Assembly: GCF_042214795.1 (NCBI RefSeq)
Contig: NZ_CP090177.1
Coordinates: 1,364,001-1,428,000, forward strand
Origin: Arcobacter iocasae
GTDB lineage: Bacteria > Campylobacterota > Campylobacteria > Campylobacterales > Arcobacteraceae
Length of the DNA: 64,000 bases
Direction: 5' to 3'
Every line of letters starts with the position of its first letter. Position 1 is the stretch's first letter. The notes under the pieces were generated by a model. That model was not told where the DNA came from and did no database searches. It worked only from the letters and a program-made list of their open reading frames with translations. The translations under genes were made by a program, and so were the position numbers. Positions 1 through 8,153 of this stretch are shown piece after piece.

Positions 1-4
1 AATA

Positions 5-2701
5 ATGTTTAAAATATTTATAAGTATTTATTTGATAATTTTTTTTACAACAAATATTTTTGCATCATCTACCTATAGTAATATCTCTTTAACATTTAAA
101 GAAAAAGAGTGGATTAAAAATAATCCCATTGTCTCAGTTGGTACTTCTAATGATTTCCCTCCTTTTTCTTATTTTGAAAATGGCACTCGAAAAGGTTTAA
201 CAATTGATATTCTCAAAAGAATTGAAATATTAACTGGCTTAACTTTTGATATAAAACCGAACCCTTGGTCTAAATCATTGAGTGATTTTAAAAATGGTAA
301 ATTAGATATTTTAAGTGATATGTCTTATAGTAAAGAAAGGGAAGCTTTTACTTATTTTACAAAAGCATATTATGAAATACCTAATTTTATTTTTGGACTA
401 AAAAATGATGAGAAGTATAAAGATAATGATAGCTTAAAAGGTAAAACATTAGCTATTACAAAAGGAATTTTTTATACTAATGATATAAAAGATGAAGGAA
501 TAAATGTTTTTGAAGTTACTTCTTCTTTAGAGAAAACTAAAGCTGTACTAGATGGTAAAGCAGACTATTTTGCCTCTTCATATACAAAAGGAATAGACAT
601 AATTAAACAAAATTCTTTGACAAATTTTAAAGTAATAGATCAATTTAATAGAATTAAAAAAGAGGATTTAAGATTTGGAGTTAGTAATCAAAAGCCTACT
701 TTATATTCTATAATGAAAAAAGCCTTGAATGAAATTTCTAAAGAAGAGTTAAATTTAATGGTGAATAAATGGATTGTTTTTTCCAAAGATAGCTCAAGCT
801 ATAAGAGTATTAAATTTACAAATGAAGAGAATGAATATATTAAAAGTAATCCTATTATTAAATATAGTGAAGTAGATTGGATGCCTTTGTCTATTATTGA
901 AAATAATGAAATGCATGGAATAATAGGTGATTTTCTTAAAATTATAAGAATTAGATCAGGACTTAACTTTCAATTTGTTCCTTCAAAGTCTTGGAAAGAT
1001 GTTTTAGATAAATTTAGTGAGGGTAAAATAGATTTAATTCCAGCTGTTACTTCAAATTCAGAAAAAGAGTCATTGGGACTTGTCTCTAAAATGTATTCAA
1101 AGTTTCCAATGGTAATAATAACTGGTTCAAAATATTCTTATGTAAATAGTTTAAATGATTTAAAAAATAAAGTAATTGCTGTTCCTAAATATTATACTAG
1201 TTATAATTTTATTAAAAGAAATTATCCGAATATTAAAATATTAGAGACCTCAAATATCCAAGAAGCTTTAATCTTAGTTGAAAAGGGTAAAGCGGATGCT
1301 TTTGTTGGACATATTGCAACTTCAATATTTTATATTTCATTACTTCATTTGAGTGATTTAAAGATTTCAGGAAGTACACTTTTTGATTTTGAACATCATT
1401 ATTTAGTACAAAAAAATAATCCAATATTATTATCAATAATTAATAAAACAATAGATTCAATTACTCAAAAAGAGAAAAAAGATATTTATTCAAATTGGAT
1501 TCAAACAACTGTTAAAGAAAAATCAATTGACTATAAAATTTTGATAATTATTTTATTAATAACTTTATTGATAATAATAGGATTTTTATATAGACAATAT
1601 CTTCTAAAAAAATATAACAGTAAATTAGAAAATTCTTATCGTAATATTCAAAGTATTATAAATTCTACTTTAGAAGCAATTATTATTACAGAAAAGCGAG
1701 TATGTATAGATGCAAATGATTCTGCTTTAAAACTTTTTAACATGAGAAAAGAAGATATGAAAGGATTAGATCTTTTAGAATTTTTTCCAAGTGAAGATAA
1801 ACAAAAGGTTCAAAAAAGTTTATTAAATGATATTTCTGAACCTTTTGAATTAAATATTTTAAGATCAGATAATAAAATTATTCCTACTTTAGGAAGAGGA
1901 ACAAATTTAAAATTAGATGATAAAACTATTAGAATCTCTTCTATTATTGATTTGTCAGAAGTTAAAAACAAAGAAAAACTCTTAATTGAACAATCAAAGA
2001 TGGCAGCATTGGGTGAGATGATTGGACATATCGCACATCAATGGAGACAACCATTAAGCATAATTACAACGATTAGTAGTAGTTGGAGTATTTATGACGA
2101 GATAGGAAAATTTGATAAAGAAAAGGTTTTAGAAGATTCGAAACAGATTCTTTTAAATGCAAATTATCTCTCTCAAACAATTGATGATTTTAGAACTTTT
2201 ATTAAAGGAGGAGAAGATACAAAAGAGTTCAATATAAAAGAATTGATTGAAAATCTAAGTAGACTTATCTCTCCCTCTTTACAAAGTGCTCAAGTGAAAT
2301 TTTTGATTGATAATAATCTAGACAAAATAGTAAAAGGAAATCAAAATGAGATGCTTCAAGCTCTTATTAATATAGTCAATAATGCAATTGATGCCTTAAA
2401 TCAAAATATAAAAAGTGGAGACAAACTTTTATTTTTGGAAGTTTCAAAGTGCAAAGATTGTATTTGCATAAATATAAAAGATAATGCAAAGGGAATAAAA
2501 GAAGAGATAATTAATAAAATATATGAACCATATTTCACCACAAAACATGAATCAAATGGAACAGGACTTGGATTATATATGGCTTACTCAATTGTTAAAA
2601 AAATGGGTGGAGAAATAAATGTTTTCAATGATGAATATAAATACGAAAATAAAAAATATACGGGCGCAAATTTCTTAATCTCTTTAAAGTGTGTTGATTA
2701 A
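5..2701 (+). CDS. Sensor histidine kinase with two periplasmic solute-binding domains
   Basis: 898 aa membrane sensor kinase, probably sensing amino-acid-like solutes. The first 20 residues form a signal peptide ending in IFA. Two SBP_bac_3-type domains follow in tandem (about 40-260 and 278-500), then one membrane helix near 508-530, a PAS domain (about 545-655), a HisKA domain with the phosphorylatable histidine at H678 in an HQWRQPLS motif, and a C-terminal HATPase ending in a GTGLGLYMAYSI G-box. No response regulator is adjacent. The gene faces the nif region and ends at a shared palindromic terminator, so it probably marks the edge of the nif island. The ligand cannot be told from sequence. 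Confidence 0.9.
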   Translation: MFKIFISIYLIIFFTTNIFASSTYSNISLTFKEKEWIKNNPIVSVGTSNDFPPFSYFENGTRKGLTIDILKRIEILTGLTFDIKPNPWSKSLSDFKNGKLDILSDMSYSKEREAFTYFTKAYYEIPNFIFGLKNDEKYKDNDSLKGKTLAITKGIFYTNDIKDEGINVFEVTSSLEKTKAVLDGKADYFASSYTKGIDIIKQNSLTNFKVIDQFNRIKKEDLRFGVSNQKPTLYSIMKKALNEISKEELNLMVNKWIVFSKDSSSYKSIKFTNEENEYIKSNPIIKYSEVDWMPLSIIENNEMHGIIGDFLKIIRIRSGLNFQFVPSKSWKDVLDKFSEGKIDLIPAVTSNSEKESLGLVSKMYSKFPMVIITGSKYSYVNSLNDLKNKVIAVPKYYTSYNFIKRNYPNIKILETSNIQEALILVEKGKADAFVGHIATSIFYISLLHLSDLKISGSTLFDFEHHYLVQKNNPILLSIINKTIDSITQKEKKDIYSNWIQTTVKEKSIDYKILIIILLITLLIIIGFLYRQYLLKKYNSKLENSYRNIQSIINSTLEAIIITEKRVCIDANDSALKLFNMRKEDMKGLDLLEFFPSEDKQKVQKSLLNDISEPFELNILRSDNKIIPTLGRGTNLKLDDKTIRISSIIDLSEVKNKEKLLIEQSKMAALGEMIGHIAHQWRQPLSIITTISSSWSIYDEIGKFDKEKVLEDSKQILLNANYLSQTIDDFRTFIKGGEDTKEFNIKELIENLSRLISPSLQSAQVKFLIDNNLDKIVKGNQNEMLQALINIVNNAIDALNQNIKSGDKLLFLEVSKCKDCICINIKDNAKGIKEEIINKIYEPYFTTKHESNGTGLGLYMAYSIVKKMGGEINVFNDEYKYENKKYTGANFLISLKCVD

Positions 2702-2727
2702 AACAAAGACTTTAAAGTCTTTGTTTT
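2700..2727. terminator. Bidirectional palindromic terminator
   Basis: Perfect 28-bp palindrome (aaaacaaagactttaaagtc then ttgtttt) lying between the converging sensor kinase and ferredoxin genes, with a T-tract in either direction. It fits a shared intrinsic terminator. Confidence 0.75.
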
Positions 2728-2731
2728 AATT

Positions 2732-3115
2732 TTAAAATTGTCCTACATTTGCGTAAGCTTCTCTATCTTCCATTGGAATGTCTTCAATAAACTTTTGTGC
2801 TTTTACTGTAGGTAACATAAGACCTTTTGTTTTATGTTCTCTAATTTTATAAGTACCTTCGTCATTACCCATTGCATAATACTCAGAATATTCAGCAGTA
2901 TATGGCATATCCCATACAATTGCACCTTCTGTTGGACATGCTTCTGCACATCTTGGTTTGTCTGCATGATCAACACACTCGACACATGATTCTGGTTTTA
3001 CATAAAAAACATCTGTAGGATTTTTATCATGACCATCTTCTAAAATCGCTGCAACTGGACACTCTGGAGCACATGCTTCACAACTTATACACTCTTCTGT
3101 AATTTTAACTGCCAT
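2732..3115 (-). CDS. nif-associated 2[4Fe-4S] ferredoxin
   Basis: 127 aa cytoplasmic ferredoxin. It begins with the classic CxxCxxCxxxCP motif (C11, C14, C17, C21). A second set follows, CVECVDHADKPRCAEACP, with the extended spacer typical of FdxN-like and alvin-type ferredoxins. The C-terminal tail of about 50 residues (80-127) is longer than in minimal ferredoxins. A strong ribosome binding site (aaggaaagaca) and its own sigma-54 promoter at 3150-3165 place it in the nif regulon as a monocistronic unit. The probable role is electron supply to NifH or to NifB radical-SAM chemistry; which one is inference. Confidence 0.9.
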   Translation of the reverse strand: MAVKITEECISCEACAPECPVAAILEDGHDKNPTDVFYVKPESCVECVDHADKPRCAEACPTEGAIVWDMPYTAEYSEYYAMGNDEGTYKIREHKTKGLMLPTVKAQKFIEDIPMEDREAYANVGQF

Positions 3116-3149
3116 TGTCTTTCCTTATATAAAAATATAAAGTATAAGA

Positions 3150-3165
3150 TGCAAATAGTGTTCCA
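3150..3165 (-). promoter_or_regulatory. Sigma-54 promoter of the ferredoxin gene
   Basis: On the minus strand GGAACACTATTTGC: GG (-24) at 3163-3164 and GC (-12) at 3151-3152, exactly 10 bases between. It lies 35 bp upstream of the ferredoxin start. Confidence 0.85.
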
Positions 3166-3173
3166 TTATTGAA

Positions 3174-3638
3174 TTATTTATCTAGAGTGTAGTACCAAGC
3201 GTTTAAATTACTTCGTTTAAATTTTTTATTTGTATAAAATTCTTTGGCTGTTGTATTGTCTTCATCACAAACTAGTTGTAATCTTGTCAATGAGTGCTTT
3301 TTAGCATAATCTTTGATGTACTCAAGAAGGTAAGTTCCAACGCCTAAATCTCTATAATCATCTTTGATGATAAAGTCTTCTATTAGTCCAACTTTTGTTC
3401 CCATAACAGTTGAAATAATCTTTTGAATAGTAATCATCCCTATAACTTCATTTTCAAACTTTACAAGGATAACTTCGGAACTTTTATTATTTATTAGTAG
3501 GATTATTCCTTCTTCATGTTTTTTTTCATTGAAAGTAAAATCTTGCTCAATAGTAAACAAAGATTGAAGAAGGTTAATCAGGTCTGGAAGGTCGTCATTT
3601 GTTGCTTTACATATTTGTAAATTATTTTTTAATATCAT
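3174..3638 (-). CDS. GNAT-family N-acetyltransferase
   Basis: 154 aa single-domain GNAT enzyme. The acetyl-CoA pyrophosphate-binding segment is visible as DDYRDLGVGTYLLEYIKDYA (an R/Q-x-x-G-x-G/A variant), followed by the usual C-terminal beta strand with FYTNKKFKRS. The start overlaps the end of the clpX-like gene by 17 bp, so it is the last gene of the sir2-clpX-gnat operon. The substrate is unknown. Its place beside a sirtuin-like gene suggests a protein or small-molecule acetylation function in the nif programme, which is inference. Confidence 0.85.
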   Translation of the reverse strand: MILKNNLQICKATNDDLPDLINLLQSLFTIEQDFTFNEKKHEEGIILLINNKSSEVILVKFENEVIGMITIQKIISTVMGTKVGLIEDFIIKDDYRDLGVGTYLLEYIKDYAKKHSLTRLQLVCDEDNTTAKEFYTNKKFKRSNLNAWYYTLDK

Positions 3639-4869
3639 TATAGTTTATCTCCTTAGAGACCTTCTTTTCCGTACTTTTCACATATATTAAATCTACATCT
3701 TTTTCATTACATATATACTCTTGTGTAATTACGCACGAACCCAAGTTCTCTTCTGATGGTATTGTATATTGTAATGGTAGCATAAGTTTTTCTATAATAC
3801 CTCTTAGTCCTCTAGCTCCTACATCTTTTTCATAAGCGATATTTGCAATTTCATCTAAGGCTCTATCATCAAATTTTAAATCAACCCCATCAAGCTCAAA
3901 AAGTATTTCATACTGTTTTGTGATGGCATTTTTAGGCTCTTTTAAAACTCTTATTAAATCATCTTTTGAGAGTTTATTAAGTTCTGCAATTACTGGAATC
4001 CTACCAATAAACTCTGGAATTAATCCAAAAGAGATAAGCTCTTTTGCTTCGATATCTTTTTTATCTTTTTGTTTATTATCTTTATTTAAAAATCCCATTA
4101 CTGTAGATTTTTCTTTGTTTTCATCTTTTCTCAATCCAACAAAAGCACCACCACATATAAATAAAACATGAGTTGTATCAAAAATAATAGTTTCAGCAGA
4201 TGAGTTTTTTCTACTTCCTTTTACAGGAACATAAACTTCAGCACCTTCTAATATTTTTAGTAATCCTTGTTGAACACCCTCCCCACTTACATCTCTTCCG
4301 CTTGTAGCACTTTCACTTTTATTGGCAATTTTGTCTATTTCATCAATATAAACAATACCTCTTTTTGCTTTTTCCAAATCAAAATCAGCAGCTGCTAATA
4401 GTCTTGATAAAATTGATTCCACATCTTCACCCACATATCCAGCTTCAGTTAAAGCAGTCGCATCTGCTATTGCAAAGGGCACATCCATGATTTTTGCTAA
4501 TGATTTTGCAAGAAGAGTTTTACCACTTCCTGTAGGTCCAATTAGCATAATATTTGATTTTTCTAGTTCTACATTTTTGATAATTGGTTTATCGATTCTT
4601 TTGTAGTGGTTATAAAGAGCTACTGCTAAAACTTTTTTTGCATCATCTTGACCTATTACATATTCATCAAGATGCTCTTTTATTTTAATTGGAACACTAA
4701 GACCCTTTTGAAACTCTTTTTTAGTTTCTTTTATAGTCTCTTTTTCCATAACATTTGAACACATAGAGATACATTCATCACAAATATTTGCATTTTCACT
4801 TGAAAATATTTTTTTAACTTCTTTTATCTCTTTTCCACAAAAGTCACATGATTTTAATTTACTAGGCAT
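3622..4869 (-). CDS. clpX: ClpX-like unfoldase, nif-associated paralogue
   Basis: 415 aa AAA+ unfoldase of ClpX type. Visible parts: N-terminal zinc finger (C8, C11, C30, C33), Walker A GPTGSGKT (111-118), pore loop GYVG (144-147), Walker B VYIDEID (173-179) and sensor motif GARGLRGI. The ClpP-docking loop is kept as MGF (258-260). The substrate-gripping RKH loop reads R220-K221-N222, so the histidine of housekeeping ClpX is replaced. Azotobacter vinelandii has a second ClpX (ClpX2) in its nif region that controls NifB and NifEN levels; this gene probably does the same. It is second in a sigma-54 operon, overlapping the sir2-like gene by 8 bp. Confidence 0.9.
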   Translation of the reverse strand: MPSKLKSCDFCGKEIKEVKKIFSSENANICDECISMCSNVMEKETIKETKKEFQKGLSVPIKIKEHLDEYVIGQDDAKKVLAVALYNHYKRIDKPIIKNVELEKSNIMLIGPTGSGKTLLAKSLAKIMDVPFAIADATALTEAGYVGEDVESILSRLLAAADFDLEKAKRGIVYIDEIDKIANKSESATSGRDVSGEGVQQGLLKILEGAEVYVPVKGSRKNSSAETIIFDTTHVLFICGGAFVGLRKDENKEKSTVMGFLNKDNKQKDKKDIEAKELISFGLIPEFIGRIPVIAELNKLSKDDLIRVLKEPKNAITKQYEILFELDGVDLKFDDRALDEIANIAYEKDVGARGLRGIIEKLMLPLQYTIPSEENLGSCVITQEYICNEKDVDLIYVKSTEKKVSKEINYNDIKK

Positions 4870-5686
4870 GGCTATTTATAAACTCATTTAAACTCAAATT
4901 TAAATTTTCTAAATTGTGAGTTTTGATAAATTTATCCTCTTTTTTTGTTAGTTCAGGTTTATTAAATATAGTAAACCCACCTTTTAAATCCATAGTGATT
5001 TCATTTGCAACCATTCTAAAAGTATCTTTTGAAAAGTCAACGCCCATAAAAAGATACTCTTTATCTTTTCTAAAATCTTTTAAAATAGGAGGCATAGCAA
5101 AACCACCCATGGCTTCTGTTAACCAATCTACAAAATCAGCATCTGAGATGATAAAATTCATTTCAGGTTTTGTTGAACCCATAGGTTTAAATAAAATTGG
5201 TAAATCTAAAGTTAAAGCTTCTTTATTTATTTTTTCATAAGCATTTTTACTAAGATCAAATTTATAAATAATAAATCTATCATAATCAGCAGTTATTCTT
5301 GAAACTCCAGTTATTAAGAAGTGTTCAACATCACTATAGATTTTTTGTAAACTATCATCCATATTTGTATCAATTACATATTTAGGTTTGATTTGTTTTA
5401 ACCAAGTATAAACTTTTGGTAAGTCATACACTTTAGAACTATAGATATGGTTTGTCATTTGAACAATAAACTCTCTACCTTTTCTTTGCTCTAAACTCAT
5501 GGCAGCTCTTGAATATTCATACATAAGTCTTGGGCTCATAGCTCTTCCATTATTTAAAGCTAAAATCATCGAATCACTGTCAAATGGAAGCTTTGTTCCA
5601 TCTTTTGCAATACTATCTTCGAATATTCCCATTCCTAAAAATGGGACGAGAGTACCACCTTTTAATTTTTCTATTAAGTTATCCAT
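4862..5686 (-). CDS. SIR2-like NAD-binding-fold protein
   Basis: 274 aa from the ATG at 5686, preceded by GGA seven bases away; an in-frame TTG at 5698 is the alternative start. It shows a SIR2-type Rossmann signature: VPFLGMGIF near the N-terminus, TNMDDSL (sirtuin TQNxD position) and KPMGS followed by ISDADFVDWL, where SIR2_2 proteins have K-x-HG-S and a conserved DY segment. The catalytic histidine of the HG motif thus appears to be methionine, so deacetylase or NADase activity is doubtful. First gene of a sigma-54 operon with clpX and a GNAT gene. Function is not known; a role in nitrogenase control is inference. Confidence 0.7.
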   Translation of the reverse strand: MDNLIEKLKGGTLVPFLGMGIFEDSIAKDGTKLPFDSDSMILALNNGRAMSPRLMYEYSRAAMSLEQRKGREFIVQMTNHIYSSKVYDLPKVYTWLKQIKPKYVIDTNMDDSLQKIYSDVEHFLITGVSRITADYDRFIIYKFDLSKNAYEKINKEALTLDLPILFKPMGSTKPEMNFIISDADFVDWLTEAMGGFAMPPILKDFRKDKEYLFMGVDFSKDTFRMVANEITMDLKGGFTIFNKPELTKKEDKFIKTHNLENLNLSLNEFINSHA

Positions 5687-5723
5687 TATGGTATCCAATC
5701 TATTACTTTATCTTTAGATAATA

Positions 5724-5739
5724 TGCAAAAGCTGTTCCC
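5724..5739 (-). promoter_or_regulatory. Sigma-54 promoter of the sir2-clpX-gnat operon
   Basis: Minus strand GGAACAGCTTTTGC with GG at 5737-5738 and GC at 5725-5726, 10-base spacing. The ATG at 5686 gives a leader of roughly 25 nt. Confidence 0.85.
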
Positions 5740-5783
5740 TTTGAAAATAGCTTTAAATGATTAATAGTATAGAATTTTTGATA

Positions 5784-6296
5784 TTAACCGTGACAACCAA
5801 CTCCTGTATATGATTGATAAACTTTATTTAATTCAACTCTTATTCTTTCCATGTCTAAAGGCTTTGATAAGTCTTCTGGCATATCAATATGATAAATCGC
5901 TCCATCTTTACCCACTAAAAATAGGGCTTTTGTTAAACAGTTTTCCAAAGTTCCGTTTATTATTTTTGTTCCATACATATTTCCATAATCTTCGTTGATA
6001 TCAAAAACAGGAAGTATTTTTTTAAACTTATAATCAAAATCAATCTTTTTATCAAATATTATATAAGTAAAAATTTCAACTTTTGCATCATTCATAAACT
6101 CATCAAAAGCTATAATCTCTTCTTTAAAATCTTCAAAATTTGGAAATGATAAAAAAATCTGAATCATTCTATTTGGACTTGCTTTTTTTATAGTTAGTTC
6201 ATTGTCTTGCAAATCTATAGTTTCAATATCTTCAGCCATATATCCCACATCTATTAATTCATCAATGAGTTCAAACTCTTCATTCTTGTAGTTCAT
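5784..6296 (-). CDS. Thiol-peroxidase-like protein without the peroxidatic cysteine (copy 1)
   Basis: 170 aa protein with a thioredoxin-like/Tpx outline. It has a strand and turn IQIFLSFPNFEDF where Tpx has the PSxDTxVC motif, and the late Tpx-like segment KALFLVGKDGAIYHIDMP. No cysteine stands at the peroxidatic position; the only cysteines are in the ENCLTKAL segment and in a C-terminal GVGCHG. It overlaps the 3' end of nifA by 17 bp, so it is probably translated with nifA. Two relatives lie at 37558-38079 and 38080-38457. Function unknown: a binding or regulatory pseudo-peroxidase is possible. Confidence 0.6.
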   Translation of the reverse strand: MNYKNEEFELIDELIDVGYMAEDIETIDLQDNELTIKKASPNRMIQIFLSFPNFEDFKEEIIAFDEFMNDAKVEIFTYIIFDKKIDFDYKFKKILPVFDINEDYGNMYGTKIINGTLENCLTKALFLVGKDGAIYHIDMPEDLSKPLDMERIRVELNKVYQSYTGVGCHG

Positions 6297-7842
6297 TTGT
6301 TATTCCATATTTATTGATTTTATAGCCCATTTGTCTAAGTGTTATTCCTAACTCTTTTGCTGCATTTGATTGGTTGAAGTTATTTGCAATTAAAGCTTCT
6401 GTTATAGCTTCTTTTTCCATATCTTCTAGGCTTTTTTTATGGCTTGCTTGTTTTGAAGAAGCAATAGGCTTATCTTCTAATTTCCCTTTTTCAAGTGCAG
6501 GAAGAAGAAGTGACATATCAAAACTATCTATACCATTTTCATTGCCCATTAAAACAATTCTCTCCATGGTATTTTCTAGTTCTCTTACATTCCCAGGCCA
6601 AGGATAAGAAGCTAAAAGTTCCATTGCTTCATCTAATATTTTCACATTTTTTTTATGGTTTTTTATTGCTCTTTCTAAAAAGAAATTAACAAGTTGTTTT
6701 ATATCATCACCCCTTTCTCTAAGTGGTGGTAAATCAATTGGTATTACATTTAATCTATAATATAAATCTTCTCTAAATTTCCCCTCTTTTACCATTTGCT
6801 CTAGGTTTCTATTTGTAGCAGCTACTAGTCTAACATTTACTTTAATAGTCTTACTTCCACCTACTCTTTCGAACTCTCTCTCTTGTAAGACTCTTAGAAG
6901 TTTTACTTGAGCAGAAGATGAAATATCACCTATCTCATCTAAGAACAAAGTTCCTTTATCTGCTAATTCAAATCTTCCTTTTCTAGTCTCCCTTGCATCT
7001 GTGAAGGCACCTTTTTCATGACCAAAAAGTTCACTTTCAAGTAAAGTATCAGTAATAGCAGCACAGTTCAATTTAATAAAAGGCTCATTTGCTCTTTTGC
7101 TTCTTTTATGAATTGCAGCAGCAACTAGTTCTTTACCCGTTCCAGTTTCACCTCTTACTAATACTGTAACCTCTGATTGGGCTATTCTTTGTATTACTTG
7201 AAAAACTTGTTCCATTTTTGGACTATCACCAATGATATCTCCAAAATTATGAACTTTTGAGTCCCATTCCATTTTATAATATGATTTCAAATCTTCTAAT
7301 CTTTCTTTTTCTTTTATATTTAATTGATAAGAGTAGATAGTTTGTGCAAATATTGAACCAATAATTGTAAGTATTCTTACACAATCTTCAAATCCTATTT
7401 CCGTACTTTTAGTAAGAGCAGCACCCAAAACACCAACAGTTTCATTTTCAACAACTAAAGGAACAGCTACATATGAAAGATTTGAAAAATCTCTTTTCCC
7501 TGATTTATTTAAAAATAATGAATCGTTGTGAATATTTTCCACAACAACTGGTTCTTTAGATAAAGCAGCAACACCAGTTGCTCCTTCGCCTACTTTATAA
7601 ACTGATAGTTTTTTTTGAATAGTTGATAATTCAACTGAAGCAAATACTGTAAGTAAATCATCTTCTAAAATATGAACTGTACAGTTTGTAAGATTCAAAC
7701 TATTTTTTAAAATCTTTATAGATTTTTCAAGGGAAGTTTCCAAATCATAATGATTTGATATTACTGCTGAAATTTCATAAAGTGTTGTTAATTCTCTAAG
7801 AGTTAAACATGAGTTACAGGCTGTATTATCAAATAATGACAT
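6280..7842 (-). CDS. nifA: NifA, sigma-54-dependent activator of nif genes
   Basis: 520 aa enhancer-binding protein: GAF domain (about 25-170), AAA+ domain with Walker A GETGTGKE (231-238), sigma-54 contact loop GAFTDA (278-283), Walker B GTLFLDEI (297-304), and a Fis-type HTH (about 477-512). The loop differs from the usual GAFTGA by Gly to Asp. There is no cysteine pair in the linker after the AAA+ domain, unlike O2-sensitive alphaproteobacterial NifA, but a CxxC (C9, C12) sits at the extreme N-terminus. No NifL is present. It has its own sigma-70-type promoter and a good AAAGGA site six bases before the ATG. Confidence 0.95.
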   Translation of the reverse strand: MSLFDNTACNSCLTLRELTTLYEISAVISNHYDLETSLEKSIKILKNSLNLTNCTVHILEDDLLTVFASVELSTIQKKLSVYKVGEGATGVAALSKEPVVVENIHNDSLFLNKSGKRDFSNLSYVAVPLVVENETVGVLGAALTKSTEIGFEDCVRILTIIGSIFAQTIYSYQLNIKEKERLEDLKSYYKMEWDSKVHNFGDIIGDSPKMEQVFQVIQRIAQSEVTVLVRGETGTGKELVAAAIHKRSKRANEPFIKLNCAAITDTLLESELFGHEKGAFTDARETRKGRFELADKGTLFLDEIGDISSSAQVKLLRVLQEREFERVGGSKTIKVNVRLVAATNRNLEQMVKEGKFREDLYYRLNVIPIDLPPLRERGDDIKQLVNFFLERAIKNHKKNVKILDEAMELLASYPWPGNVRELENTMERIVLMGNENGIDSFDMSLLLPALEKGKLEDKPIASSKQASHKKSLEDMEKEAITEALIANNFNQSNAAKELGITLRQMGYKINKYGITNELQE

Positions 7843-7862
7843 GAAAAATCCTTTTTAATAAT

Positions 7863-7871
7863 AGTATAACA
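7863..7871 (-). promoter_or_regulatory. Extended -10 promoter of nifA
   Basis: Minus strand TGTTATACT (TGN plus TATACT), about 21 bp before the nifA ATG. No clear -35 is visible, as is common in Campylobacterota. Confidence 0.5.
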
Positions 7872-7897
7872 TACTGAATACAAATTCATATATTATT

Positions 7898-7916
7898 TTG
7901 TATATTTTATATACAA
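7898..7916. promoter_or_regulatory. Inverted repeat upstream of nifA, possible operator
   Basis: Perfect 8-bp arms with a 3-bp centre (ttgtatat-ttt-atatacaa) between the nifT stop and the nifA promoter, centred about 50 bp upstream of the predicted nifA transcription start. It contains TGT-N11-ACA, one base longer than the canonical NifA site TGT-N10-ACA. It could also be a weak AT hairpin behind nifT. Confidence 0.35.
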
Positions 7917-7923
7917 ACGGGTT

Positions 7924-8133
7924 TTAGTTATTAAGTTTTTTACAAACTTCTTCTTTAGGTAAATTCTTTGGTCCTGGTTGAATCCACCATGTTTCACCAT
8001 TTGAAAGTTCACACTCTCCACCCCAATTTTCTTCACTATCAAATTCAACTGTTTCTATTATCTCTTCCATATCTTTTTTTGCAAAATAAAAATATATTTT
8101 GCCCTCATTTTCTCTTAACATAACTTTTGCCAT
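7924..8133 (-). CDS. nifT: NifT/FixU family protein
   Basis: 69 aa, the usual size of NifT. It opens with MAKVMLREN and keeps the family pattern of FYFAKKDMEE, the WGGE turn and GETWWIQPGP. The role of NifT is not established; it is often co-transcribed with nifHDK but here sits third in the AKR/FAD-oxidoreductase operon ahead of nifA. The start is supported by a strong aaaaaaggagaa sequence just upstream. Confidence 0.9.
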   Translation of the reverse strand: MAKVMLRENEGKIYFYFAKKDMEEIIETVEFDSEENWGGECELSNGETWWIQPGPKNLPKEEVCKKLNN

Positions 8134-8153
8134 TTTCTTCTCCTTTTTTTAAT

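Noticed and set aside
4862..5686. SIR2-like gene as an anti-phage defence system (Thoeris or DSR type)
   Set aside because: It lies in a sigma-54 nif operon with ClpX and GNAT, lacks TIR or other defence partners, and the catalytic histidine position is not conserved.
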